Shown here one piece after another: positions 18,484-27,000 of a stretch of 64,000 nt of DNA. The stretch is taken from positions 62,001-126,000 of the forward strand of contig RXIY01000021.1 of NCBI GenBank assembly GCA_003963405.1, read 5' to 3'. This DNA is from Hyphomicrobiales bacterium (lineage in GTDB: Bacteria; Pseudomonadota; Alphaproteobacteria; Rhizobiales; Beijerinckiaceae). A program made the translations under genes and the position numbers. Each line of letters begins with the position of its first letter. The stretch's first letter is position 1. The notes beneath the pieces are model-generated. The model searched no databases, was not told the DNA's origin, and saw nothing but the letters and a program-made list of their open reading frames with translations.

Positions 18484-20973
18484 GTGAAGAGCCCTGAGTT
18501 GACACGCCCGCAAGACGCTTTGCCCATCGACGCCGTGCTGCCGGACATTGTGGCGGCGCTGGCTGAATCGCCCAATCTCGTGATCGTCGCGCCGCCCGGC
18601 GCCGGCAAGACCACGCGCGCGCCGCTCGCGCTTCTCGACGCGGCCTGGACCAGGGGCCGCAAGCTCATTCTGCTGGAGCCACGCCGGCTCGCCGCGCGCG
18701 CCGCCGCCAGTCGCATGGCGGCGACGCTCGGCGAACAGCTGGGCGAAACCATCGGCCTGCGCATGCGGCTCGAATCCAGGGTCTCGGCGCGCACGCGCAT
18801 CGAGGTCGTGACCGAGGGCGTCTTCGCCCGCATGATTCTCGACGATCCGGCGCTGGAGGGCGTCGCGGCGGTTCTCTTCGACGAATATCACGAGCGCTCG
18901 CTCGACGCCGATCTCGGCCTTGCGCTGGCGCTCGACGCTCAGTCCGGCCTGAGAGACGATCTGCGGCTCGTCGCCATGTCGGCGACGCTCGACGGCGCGC
19001 GGGTCGCGGCGCTGATGGGAGGCGCCCGGACGATCGTCAGCGAGGGCCGCGCCTTCGATGTGGAGACCCGCTATCTGGGCCGCGACGCCCATGAGCGCAT
19101 AGAGGACGCCGTGACCCGCGCCGTCCTGCGCGCGCTGCGCGAGGAGAAAGGCTCGATTCTCGCGTTCCTGCCGGGGCAGGGGGAAATCACGCGCGTCGCC
19201 GCGCGCCTCGCCGACGCGCGGCTCGATGGCGTCGACATCGCGCCGCTTTATGGCGCCCTCGAGCGCGGGGAACAGGATCGCGCCATCTCTCCCGCGCCGG
19301 CGGGGCGCCGCAAGGTCGTCCTTGCCACCTCCATCGCCGAAACCTCGCTCACCATCGAGGGCGTGCGCATCGTGATCGACTCGGGTCTGTCGCGCGTGCA
19401 GCTCTACGAGCCGGACCTCGGCCTCTCCCGGCTGGAGACCGTCCGCGCCGCCCGCGCCAGCGTCGATCAGCGCCGCGGCCGCGCCGGCCGCACCGAGCCC
19501 GGCGTCTGCTACCGGCTGTGGGACGAGCCCCAGACCGCCGCGCTCCCCGCCTTCGCGGCGCCCGAAATCCTTGCCGCCGACCTTGCCGGCCTCGCGCTCG
19601 ATCTCGCGGCCTGGGGCGTGAATGATCCCGGCCAGCTCGGATGGCTCGATCCGCCGCCCGCGCCGGCCTGGAAGGAGGCCGTGGCGCTCGACCGCGATCT
19701 CGGCGCGCTTGACGCCGACGGACGCCTTACCGATCAGGGCAAGGCGTTGCGCGCCTTGCCGCTGCCGCCGCGTCTCGCCCGCATGATCCTCGAAGCCGCG
19801 CGCCACGGCGAGGCCGAGCGGGCCGCGGAACTCGCGATGCTGCTCTCGGAGCGGGGGCTCGCGGGCAATGACGCCGATCTTTCGCACAGGCTCGCGCGCC
19901 TGCAAGGCGACGGCTCGAAGCGCGGCCGCGACGCGCGGCGCCTTGCGGGCAATTGGGCGCGGCTGGCCAGATCGGCTGCGCCGTCGACTCAAGGAGGGTC
20001 GGAGCTCTCCGACGGCGCGCTCATCGCGCTGGCGTTCCCGGACCGTATCGCCAAGTCGCGCGGCGCCAAAGGCGATTTTCTCATGGCCAATGGCCGCGCC
20101 GCGAGCCTGCCGGTCGAGGATCCGCTGTCGCGCGCACCCTTCCTCGCGGTCGCTGAACTCACCGGCCGCGCCGCACAGGCCCGCATTCTCGCCGCCTGCG
20201 CGCTTGGCGCCGAGGAGGTGGAGGAGATCGGCGCCGGCCGGATCGAGACGCGCGACGAGACGGTTTTCGATCCCGGAAGCGCCAGCTTGCGGCGTCGGCG
20301 ATTTCGCCGCCTCGGCGCGATCCGTCTCGGCGAGCAGAACCTTCCGGTCGAGCCGGACGAGGAGAGCGCGCGGGCGCTGGCGCGCGGAATCGCGCAGCTC
20401 GGAATCGCGCGCTTGCCCTGGACGAAGGGGCAGGCGCAGCTGCGTGATCGCGTCGCCTTCCTGCGCCGCGCCGAGGGCGAGGAATGGCCGGACCTCTCCG
20501 ATGCGGCTTTGGCCTCGGCGGCCGAGGAATGGCTCGCGCCTTTCATCATCGGCCGCGCATCCCTCGACAGCCTAACGCCCGGCGATCTCGACGCCGCGCT
20601 CGCCGGCCTCTTGCCCTACGAGCTGGCGCGCCGCCTCGACGTCGAGGCGCCTTCGCATTTCGAAACGCCCGCGGGTTCCCGTCACGCGCTCGATTACGCC
20701 GCGCCCAATGGCCCGCTCCTCTCGGTGCGCGTGCAGGAGCTTTACGGCCTCGCTCAACATCCGACGCTCGCGCGCGGGCGGGCGCCCTTGACGCTCGAAC
20801 TTCTCTCGCCCGCGCATCGCCCCATCCAGACGACCCGCGATCTGCCGAGCTTCTGGGCGGGGTCCTGGAACGAGGTGAAAAAGGAGATGAAGGGCCGCTA
20901 TCCGCGTCACCTCTGGCCGGACGATCCCGCGCGCGCGGCGCCGACCACGCGCGCAAAGCCGCGCTCAGCCTGA
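18484..20973 (+). CDS. hrpB: ATP-dependent helicase HrpB
   Basis: The frame is open from 18445, but that ATG lies before the terminator hairpin of the preceding gene. I prefer the GTG at 18484, giving 829 residues; this is not certain. Motif I is APPGAGKTTRAPLALL, motif II DEYHERSLDADLGLAL, motif III SATLDG, motif V TSIAETSLTIEGVRIVIDSGL and motif VI QRRGRAGRTEPGVCYRLW. The C-terminal HrpB-specific domain is complete. HrpB is a DExH helicase of poorly known function in bacteria. Confidence 0.94.
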   Translation: MKSPELTRPQDALPIDAVLPDIVAALAESPNLVIVAPPGAGKTTRAPLALLDAAWTRGRKLILLEPRRLAARAAASRMAATLGEQLGETIGLRMRLESRVSARTRIEVVTEGVFARMILDDPALEGVAAVLFDEYHERSLDADLGLALALDAQSGLRDDLRLVAMSATLDGARVAALMGGARTIVSEGRAFDVETRYLGRDAHERIEDAVTRAVLRALREEKGSILAFLPGQGEITRVAARLADARLDGVDIAPLYGALERGEQDRAISPAPAGRRKVVLATSIAETSLTIEGVRIVIDSGLSRVQLYEPDLGLSRLETVRAARASVDQRRGRAGRTEPGVCYRLWDEPQTAALPAFAAPEILAADLAGLALDLAAWGVNDPGQLGWLDPPPAPAWKEAVALDRDLGALDADGRLTDQGKALRALPLPPRLARMILEAARHGEAERAAELAMLLSERGLAGNDADLSHRLARLQGDGSKRGRDARRLAGNWARLARSAAPSTQGGSELSDGALIALAFPDRIAKSRGAKGDFLMANGRAASLPVEDPLSRAPFLAVAELTGRAAQARILAACALGAEEVEEIGAGRIETRDETVFDPGSASLRRRRFRRLGAIRLGEQNLPVEPDEESARALARGIAQLGIARLPWTKGQAQLRDRVAFLRRAEGEEWPDLSDAALASAAEEWLAPFIIGRASLDSLTPGDLDAALAGLLPYELARRLDVEAPSHFETPAGSRHALDYAAPNGPLLSVRVQELYGLAQHPTLARGRAPLTLELLSPAHRPIQTTRDLPSFWAGSWNEVKKEMKGRYPRHLWPDDPARAAPTTRAKPRSA

Positions 20974-21270
20974 GCGCAGTCAACGCAGGGTAGCTTCGCC
21001 GTCTTTCACGCACTTGTACGACATTTGACGACAAGCGTAGGAATTGGACTCACTTCATTAACGGCCACGAAATCATTTGCGCAGAATATCCCTTTGTCTC
21101 TGGAGACAGGGGGCGGCGTCGAGGGCAGCGGCGTCGCCCCTTATCCGTCTGCGGCAGTCCTTGGAACAACCAGCGCTTCCCCGTGTTGCCACAACCAGGG
21201 ATGGCCGTTTTGCCGTGTCCGCCGCGACGGTGTAGATGACAGGCGCCGTTTCGAGCGCCAAGGACATTCC
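20974..21270. other. Gene-free gap between hrpB and the phosphomannomutase gene
   Basis: These 297 bp contain no convincing coding frame. The frame of the downstream enzyme is open through most of it but lacks family similarity. A promoter for the downstream gene is expected here, but I cannot place it with confidence. Confidence 0.5.
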
Positions 21271-22770
21271 ATGCTGCCCAAGCCTGTCTCCGCCCTCACT
21301 CCGAATACATTCGAATATGAGCAGAAGCCCCTGGTGAAGCCCACAGGCTTTCGCGAATATGACGCGCGTTGGCTGTTCGGCCCAGAGCTCAATCTGATGG
21401 GCGTGCAGGCGCTCGGCATGGGTCTCGGCACGCTGATTCACGAGATGGGCGTCGCGCCCGACCTCGTGACCGGCCACGATTATCGCTCCTATTCCGCCTC
21501 CATTAAGCTCGCGCTGATCGCGGGCCTGATGGCCTCTGGCGTGCGCGTGCGGGACATCGGGCTCGCGCTGTCGCCCATGGCCTATTTTGCGCAGTTCGAA
21601 CTCGACGCGGCCGCCGTGGCGATGGTGACCGCCTCGCACAACGACAATGGCTGGACCGGCGTGAAGATGGGCGCACAGCGCCCGGTGACGTTCGGGCCGG
21701 AAGAGATGGGCCGGCTCAAGGAGATTGTGCTCTCCGGCAAGTTCCGGGCGGCAGGCGGCGGCTCCTATCGCTATATCGAGAACTTCAGCGCGCGTTATCT
21801 CGATGATCTGACGCGCCGGCCGAACTTCTCACGAAAGCTGAAGGTGGTCGCCGCCTGTGGCAATGGCACCGCGGGCGCCTTCGCGCCGCAGATGCTCGAG
21901 CGGCTGGGCTGCGAAGTGATCCCGCTCGACGCCGAGCCCGACTACACTTTCCCGCGCTATAATCCAAATCCCGAAGATCTGCACATGCTGCACGCGATTG
22001 CGCACAAGGTGCGGGAGACGGGCGCGGATGTGGGCCTTGGATTCGATGGCGACGGCGACCGCTGCGGAGTCGTCGACAATCATGGCGAGGAGATTTTCGC
22101 CGACAAGATCGGCGTGATGCTCGCGCGCGACCTCTCGAAAGTCTATCCCGGCGCAAAATTCGTCGTCGATGTGAAATCCACTGGTCTTTTCGCGACAGAC
22201 CCGGAGCTCATTGGAAGACATGTGCATACGGAATATTGGAAGACCGGCCATTCCTACATCAAGCGACGCGTCAACGATCTCGGCGCCCTCGCGGGATTCG
22301 AGAAATCAGGACATTTCTTTTTCAACGCCCCGATCGGTCGCGGATACGACGACGGTCTGCTGACAGCTGTTCATATCCTCGAGATGCTCGACCGCAACCC
22401 TGGAAAGAGCATGGCAGATCTTTACGCCGCACTCCCGAAGACCTGGGGATCGCCGACAATGTCGCCGCATTGCGACGACGAGAAGAAATACCAGGTAGTG
22501 AAGAGGGTTGTCGCTCACATCGAGGGTATGAAGGCCCGCGGCGAAACGCTCATCGGTCAACCCATACGCAGCGTTGTGACGGTCAACGGAGTACGCGTCA
22601 CCGTCGAAGACGGAACATGGGGACTGGTGCGAGCCTCGTCGAACAAGCCCGAGCTGGTTGTCGTTGTCGAAAGCCCGGCGTCTCAGGCGCGTATGCGCGA
22701 GATGTTCGCCGCGCTGGACGCCATCCTGCGCGAGAATCCTGAGGTGGGCGCTTATAATCAGACCATCTGA
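21271..22770 (+). CDS. manB: Phosphomannomutase/phosphoglucomutase
   Basis: A 499-residue alpha-D-phosphohexomutase from the ATG at 21271 (MLPKPVSALTPNTFEYEQKP). The phosphoserine motif is MVTASHNDNGWTGVKMG, the metal-binding loop is GFDGDGDRCGVVD, the sugar-binding loop includes FEKSGHFFF, and the phosphate-binding region has VRASSNKPELVVVVES. All four domains are present. It interconverts mannose-6-P or glucose-6-P with the 1-phosphates for GDP-mannose or polysaccharide synthesis. The 5' half is very GC-rich and the last third less so, as the lower-GC pilus island begins. The precise sugar preference cannot be told. Confidence 0.93.
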   Translation: MLPKPVSALTPNTFEYEQKPLVKPTGFREYDARWLFGPELNLMGVQALGMGLGTLIHEMGVAPDLVTGHDYRSYSASIKLALIAGLMASGVRVRDIGLALSPMAYFAQFELDAAAVAMVTASHNDNGWTGVKMGAQRPVTFGPEEMGRLKEIVLSGKFRAAGGGSYRYIENFSARYLDDLTRRPNFSRKLKVVAACGNGTAGAFAPQMLERLGCEVIPLDAEPDYTFPRYNPNPEDLHMLHAIAHKVRETGADVGLGFDGDGDRCGVVDNHGEEIFADKIGVMLARDLSKVYPGAKFVVDVKSTGLFATDPELIGRHVHTEYWKTGHSYIKRRVNDLGALAGFEKSGHFFFNAPIGRGYDDGLLTAVHILEMLDRNPGKSMADLYAALPKTWGSPTMSPHCDDEKKYQVVKRVVAHIEGMKARGETLIGQPIRSVVTVNGVRVTVEDGTWGLVRASSNKPELVVVVESPASQARMREMFAALDAILRENPEVGAYNQTI

Positions 22771-22775
22771 GCGAT

Positions 22776-22800
22776 CCGCGGCGCCTTTTCGGCGCCGCGG
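22776..22800. terminator. Perfect 10-bp hairpin between convergent genes
   Basis: CCGCGGCGCC (22776-22785) pairs perfectly with GGCGCCGCGG (22791-22800). The loop is TTTTC. It sits 6 bp after the phosphomannomutase stop and before the stop of the convergent pilus gene. It lacks a clear T-run on either strand, so termination is likely but not certain. Confidence 0.5.
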
Positions 22801-22827
22801 TCAGAGAAGGGGGAAGATGCAGTTGTT

Positions 22828-23535
22828 CTACGTCGTCTGCACGCCGAAATGCTGAATATGCGGCGGATCGTAAGTGTTACGGATCGGCGAATAGAAGGTG
22901 CGCCTGAAAGTCCAGGTCGGCGCATTGCGCCACTTGAACATCTCGAAATTGATCCCTGGAGAATATGTGTACGTCACGTCCGCGATGATGATGTAAGTCG
23001 GTGGATTGGTCCCGTTCAGATAGGCCGGTTCGATATTGTTTGGGGAAAGGATGGTCGACGGCGTCAGAGCGACGTCGCAGGGACGATGGAGGCCCCTGAC
23101 CGTTTCTGTCCACTGAACCATCGCCTTGTAGCCGCCGCCCGCTTTCGGCGAAATCTTTACCTCTGAAATCGTCATTCCGAGTTGCCAGAAGGACAGCGGC
23201 GCGATCAGCGCATTCCCGGCGCTGAAAAGTTGTCGCCACTCCCATTCCAGTATGGCGGCTTGTCCCGGATTCTGCCCGCCACCGATTTTCTGGGCTGCGA
23301 GATCCCCGAGCGTACGAACAATCTGGTCGAGCTTCTGGCTCACGCGCATGCCACGCGACACTTCGACCAGTCCCAGATAGAACATCAGAAAGAGCGGCAG
23401 GATCAGTGCAAATTCGACCGCCGCAATGCCGTTCTCATCGCGCGTGAAGCGCATGGCGCGGATCCGGCGCTTGTTTCTCCGCCAGATCGATAGACGGATA
23501 AACGGAAGCCGCTGCGTGGGGCGACCTCGTCTCAT
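22828..23535 (-). CDS. TadE/TadG-like pilus assembly protein (second of pair)
   Basis: A 235-residue protein. After a basic N-terminus, the TadE-like motif DENGIAAVEFALILPLFLMFYLGLVEVSRGM (about residues 32-62) supplies a processing site (G before AAVEF) and a single hydrophobic helix, as in pseudopilins cut by the CpaA peptidase. The rest is predicted periplasmic. Its start overlaps the stop of the preceding gene by ATGA. It is a Tad/Flp pilus minor component. It could be called TadF or TadE; the sequence does not decide. Confidence 0.82.
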   Translation of the reverse strand: MRRGRPTQRLPFIRLSIWRRNKRRIRAMRFTRDENGIAAVEFALILPLFLMFYLGLVEVSRGMRVSQKLDQIVRTLGDLAAQKIGGGQNPGQAAILEWEWRQLFSAGNALIAPLSFWQLGMTISEVKISPKAGGGYKAMVQWTETVRGLHRPCDVALTPSTILSPNNIEPAYLNGTNPPTYIIIADVTYTYSPGINFEMFKWRNAPTWTFRRTFYSPIRNTYDPPHIQHFGVQTT

Positions 23536-24149
23536 AGGTCCGGCTCCACGCGGAACGCCGTTACGGCGGTCAACACATAGACATTCTGGCTGCCGAGAAA
23601 AGCCTGCAATTTGGGTGTGATCTTCTTGATGTCGCCCGCAGCGGTCAAACCAAGCATGCTGATCATCGGGCGAACCGGGTAAAACACTTTCACGACCGCG
23701 ATTTCGCCAGCGTCAGGCAACGTCAGGGGTATGGACTGGTTCGGAACCGTCGAATCGTTGATATCGTTCGGGTCCCACCAGTCCGGCGCATCGATGGAGA
23801 CATAGACCTTGTCGCAGTCGAACATACGACCAAGGGTGCCGGGCTCCACTTTCCCGGTGGACTTCCAGGTGCAGAGTTTCTGTTTAACGAAATTAGAGGG
23901 ACTGATAGTCCCAACGAGCCTGTTTGTGAGAATGCTGCGACTCGCGGTTTCGACGGCAACCTGCAATTGTGCTGTACGAAAATAGGCCATCCCCATTTCG
24001 ATTGTTCCGCCGATGAGGCCAAAAAACGGAACCATGATCATTGCGAATTCGACCGCAGTAGCGCCATCCTTGTCGCTAGTGAAGGCTCGGGCTCGCGCCG
24101 AAAGCCTTTGAGACAGGGAGAAACGAGCGGGGGGAAGTCTTGAGAGCAT
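23532..24149 (-). CDS. TadE/TadG-like pilus assembly protein (first of pair)
   Basis: From the ATG at 24149 (MLSRLPPARF) the protein has 205 residues; the open frame to 24257 has no recognisable extension. The TadE-like motif DKDGATAVEFAMIMVPFFGLIGGTIEMGMAYF gives a pseudopilin-type cleavage site followed by one transmembrane helix. The exported part holds two cysteines, probably a disulfide. It overlaps the next TadE-like gene by ATGA, so the two are translationally coupled. With its partner it forms minor subunits of the Flp pilus. Confidence 0.82.
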   Translation of the reverse strand: MLSRLPPARFSLSQRLSARARAFTSDKDGATAVEFAMIMVPFFGLIGGTIEMGMAYFRTAQLQVAVETASRSILTNRLVGTISPSNFVKQKLCTWKSTGKVEPGTLGRMFDCDKVYVSIDAPDWWDPNDINDSTVPNQSIPLTLPDAGEIAVVKVFYPVRPMISMLGLTAAGDIKKITPKLQAFLGSQNVYVLTAVTAFRVEPDL

Positions 24150-24290
24150 TCTATGCGAGTCCCGATCCACACAACCACAAATGCGAGAGCCTGACGCAAG
24201 ACGTTCAATTATAGTAGGCGGACGAGTGGTTTCAGTCCCGTTATCGTCGTCCTTCAAAACGTTATGACTACGCGTTTACGCGCCACGTCG

Positions 24291-24752
24291 CTATTTGCGC
24301 GTGGATGTTGCACCCTCATAGGCTTTGGCGCCCTCGATTGCATTCCGCATATATTGAACGTCATCGGCAAGATCGATGGCGCGAGCACAGTTCGGTCGAC
24401 ACGAGAGCGACTCGCGATGCGCGCCACGCTGCACGACAACCTTGTCTTCCGCCGGAACGACCGTAATGATTGACTCGCCCACCTGCGAGCCGCTTCGATC
24501 GAGGACGACGAGATTGGTCGACCCGAAGCCCTTACCTGTCACCACCATCAGGTGATTGGCTTTCAGCATGGTGACATCCGCGATGAGAGGATTGCCGACC
24601 ACGAGCGTCTGCGCCCCTTCCGGCACTTTTACGATACGAGCATGGTCCACCTCGACTCGGATTGTTCGCTCGTCGGCGCGAGCTGTTGCAGCAGAGGACA
24701 CGAGAAGCGCCGCGAGTGGCGCGACGCGTGTGAAATACGAACGAAAAGACAT
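24291..24752 (-). CDS. Standalone pilus assembly N-terminal domain protein (CpaC-N-like)
   Basis: I choose the ATG at 24752 (MSFRSYFTRVAPL), giving 153 residues; an ATG 12 bp upstream is possible. A signal peptide covers about residues 1-27 (LAALLVSSAATARAD). The rest carries the T2SS/T3SS pilus N domain: VEVDHARIVKVPEGAQTLVVGNPLIADVTML and GKGFGSTNLVVLDRSG, the same domain that begins CpaC (27001-28503) but without BON and secretin parts. It probably docks with the Tad secretin or its plug. It diverges from the Flp pilin gene across an AT-rich 370-bp region. Confidence 0.8.
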   Translation of the reverse strand: MSFRSYFTRVAPLAALLVSSAATARADERTIRVEVDHARIVKVPEGAQTLVVGNPLIADVTMLKANHLMVVTGKGFGSTNLVVLDRSGSQVGESIITVVPAEDKVVVQRGAHRESLSCRPNCARAIDLADDVQYMRNAIEGAKAYEGATSTRK

Positions 24753-24764
24753 GCAGGTCACCAT

Positions 24765-25136
24765 GTCGCGCCAACGGGCGCCCGTTTCCCGGAACACGAA
24801 CAGATGCGCATTGCTCCCACGCATCATTCGCGACGAAAATCCAGCGGACTGAAACAATGAAAGGTGAAAGAAGACTGAAACGAAACTCCAACGCTTGGAG
24901 AAAACTAAAATCGCGTTCCCCAGTAATATCTTCCAGGATGTATGCAGATATTTGAGCGGTAATGCGTCTAGAAATTCAATCCTTGATTGCGAAGGAGTTT
25001 CGGCTGGCGCGAAAAAGATTCGGAGTCCTGTTTTTATAAACGAGTTTGAAAGATTCACGGCCTAGCTTTCGCTTGTTCGCAGAACCAAGACCCGCGGAAT
25101 CGGTTCGGCGAATGTCAACTTATTCGGAGCACAACC
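24765..25136. promoter_or_regulatory. AT-rich divergent intergenic region of the Tad locus
   Basis: These 372 bp separate the minus-strand pilus genes from the Flp pilin and are the most AT-rich stretch of the locus. Long minus-strand frames here have no family similarity. It must hold the divergent promoters of the two pilus transcripts, but I cannot assign -35/-10 elements confidently. Confidence 0.5.
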
Positions 25137-25301
25137 ATGAAGCACTTCTTTTCCCGTTTCCTGAAGAACGAGTCGGGCGCGACGGCGATCGAGTATGGCC
25201 TTATTGCCTCTCTGATCGGCATCGCGATTGTCGCTGCATCCAGGGCTCTCGGGACCAAGCTCTCGTCGACCTTCGCCAATGTGACGGGCAACCTTTCCTA
25301 A
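25137..25301 (+). CDS. flp: Flp-family type IVb pilin
   Basis: This short gene encodes 54 residues. The order is basic leader MKHFFSRFLKNESG, cleavage after G, then ATAIEYGLIASLIGIAIVA with the invariant Glu and Tyr of the Flp motif, then a short tail LGTKLSSTFANVTGNLS. It is the major subunit of the Tad pilus used for surface attachment. CpaA removes the leader. A GC-rich hairpin follows, likely allowing much higher pilin expression than the downstream genes. The length is typical for Flp pilins. Confidence 0.96.
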   Translation: MKHFFSRFLKNESGATAIEYGLIASLIGIAIVAASRALGTKLSSTFANVTGNLS

Positions 25302-25324
25302 CGCCTTCGAACAGCGTGTGCATT

Positions 25325-25346
25325 GCGGCCCCGGGAACGGGGCCGC
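25325..25346 (+). terminator. Hairpin after the Flp pilin gene
   Basis: GCGGCCCCG (25325-25333) pairs perfectly with CGGGGCCGC (25338-25346) around GGAA. The T-rich tail (TCGTATTT) is weak. It lies 23 bp after the flp stop, so it may partly terminate or stabilise the pilin mRNA. Confidence 0.65.
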
Positions 25347-25468
25347 TCGTATTTGTGGAGCCCATAGAGCGGCCCTTGCGCGTTTAATGATAGTGAATGA
25401 CCAACGGACAGACTGGAATAAGACGCCGGCGCTCATCTGGCCGCTTCAACATCGAGGATCGACTCGTC

Positions 25469-25975
25469 ATGGAAAATATCGCGCTCGTGCTTTTCCCTGC
25501 TCTGATGGTCTTTGCAGCATTTTCCGATCTTCTGACGTTGACGATCCCAAATATGATTTCACTCGTTCTTATCTTGCTATATTTCGCGCTGTCCGCCTGG
25601 ATCGGGACACCCTTGTTCGTCATCACGCTTCATGTGTGCTGTGGCCTCGTCGTGCTGGCGATTTCATTCGTCCTCTTTGAAATGGGGATTATTGGCGGGG
25701 GGGATGCGAAGCTCGCCTCCGCGACAGCCCTGTGGCTCGGGTTCGAGAATTTGATGGACTACGCCGTTGCGTTTTCATTCATCGGTGGTGGTCTCGCGAT
25801 GGCGATCATCTCGCTTCGCTGGCACACTCATGCCGATCAAGGCCAATCCGTAAGCCTGCTCGGGCGCCTTGCAGACAAGGCGGTAAATCGGATGCCTTAC
25901 GGCGTCGCGCTGGGAATCGCAGGGATGCTTCTCTACCCCCACAGCACAATTTGGCATGGCCTTGCGGGCGTCTGA
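25469..25975 (+). CDS. cpaA: Prepilin peptidase CpaA/TadV
   Basis: From the ATG at 25469 (MENIALVLFPALMV) the protein has 168 residues, the family length; an upstream ATG at 25397 would add 24 hydrophilic residues. Several transmembrane segments cover the length. The two aspartates of A24-type prepilin peptidases are seen as FAAFSDLLTLTIPN and IIGGGDAKLASATALW. It removes the leader from Flp and the TadE-like proteins at the inner membrane. It lies between flp and cpaB in the usual Tad order. Confidence 0.92.
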   Translation: MENIALVLFPALMVFAAFSDLLTLTIPNMISLVLILLYFALSAWIGTPLFVITLHVCCGLVVLAISFVLFEMGIIGGGDAKLASATALWLGFENLMDYAVAFSFIGGGLAMAIISLRWHTHADQGQSVSLLGRLADKAVNRMPYGVALGIAGMLLYPHSTIWHGLAGV

Positions 25976-26184
25976 GTTCACTCGAAAATTCCCGCTCTAA
26001 TTGTGTAGCGATGGGCTCCTCGCGGCGTCAGATAGGTTGCAAAAGAGTCGTCCAAGGCAAAATTCCTATATCAGAAAACAACTTGTTTCTTATCTAAGAG
26101 AAGAAAGGAGTAATTAACTGTAATTTGACACATCAATGATCAAATCCTCTGCAGTTCTCGTTTGCGAGTGCGGAACGATTCCCG

Positions 26185-26991
26185 ATGAACAGGGCGCAAA
26201 TTACAATTATCAGCGTCGCCGTTGCTTCAGGCGGCGTCGCATTCATGATGATGAGCGGCGATACGCCATCGGCTCCGGTCGTAACGCCTGCGCCATCGGC
26301 GCCAGCTTTGCCGCTTGATCAGGTGCTGGTGGTGACGCGCGACTTGTCCTATGGCGCGGAAGTGAACGCACAGGATATCGCTTGGATCGATTGGCCCAAG
26401 GCGTCGGTTCCCGCCGGCGCTATGACGAAAAGCGCCAACCCTGACGCAGAACAGGACGTAAAATCGTCGTATGTCCGCATACCCCTCTCTGCGGGCGACC
26501 CATTGCGCAGAGAGCGTCTCGTCAAGGGAGTGACCGCAGGGGTGATGTCGACGATGCTTCCTGCCGGAAAGCGTGCAGTCGCCATCGACGTGACGTTGAA
26601 CAGCACTGCGGGTGGCTTCATCCTTCCCAACGACCGTGTTGACGTGATGCGGACCTTCCGGGACGTAGAAGCATCCAAGGAAAGCGGTCATGATGTTTAC
26701 GGGTCGGAAGTCCTCCTCACCAATGTGCGCGTTCTCGCGATAGGGCAGACCGTGGAAAAGAAGAGCGGGGACGCGGTTGCAGCAGGTCCAACGGCGACGC
26801 TCGAACTCGATCCGCGTCAGGCTGAGTTCATCTTGTTGTCTCAGCGTAGCGGCCAGCTGACGCTCATTTTGCGCCCGATCTCGGACGCGCTGCCGCAAGC
26901 CAGCGAAGATCCGACGGCTGAGGACGATTTCCAGGATGGGACGATGACGATCGTGAAGAGAGGGGCCGCTGCTAGCCTCCGGATGAAATGA
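26185..26991 (+). CDS. cpaB: Flp pilus assembly protein CpaB/RcpC
   Basis: A 268-residue protein starting at an ATG. One N-terminal membrane segment (QITIISVAVASGGVAFMM) is followed by the SAF domain: VVTRDLSYGAEVNAQDIAWIDWP, the LRRERLVKG region and GKRAVAIDVTLNSTAGGFILPNDRVDVM. CpaB is an inner-membrane protein that works with the CpaC secretin. A low-GC gap of 209 bp before it probably carries the promoter of cpaB to tadC. cpaC follows 9 bp later. Confidence 0.94.
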   Translation: MNRAQITIISVAVASGGVAFMMMSGDTPSAPVVTPAPSAPALPLDQVLVVTRDLSYGAEVNAQDIAWIDWPKASVPAGAMTKSANPDAEQDVKSSYVRIPLSAGDPLRRERLVKGVTAGVMSTMLPAGKRAVAIDVTLNSTAGGFILPNDRVDVMRTFRDVEASKESGHDVYGSEVLLTNVRVLAIGQTVEKKSGDAVAAGPTATLELDPRQAEFILLSQRSGQLTLILRPISDALPQASEDPTAEDDFQDGTMTIVKRGAAASLRMK

Positions 26992-27000
26992 GACGCTGAA

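Noticed and set aside
18388-19992. Minus-strand frame of 534 codons
   Set aside because: Shadow of hrpB, whose helicase motifs are intact on the plus strand.
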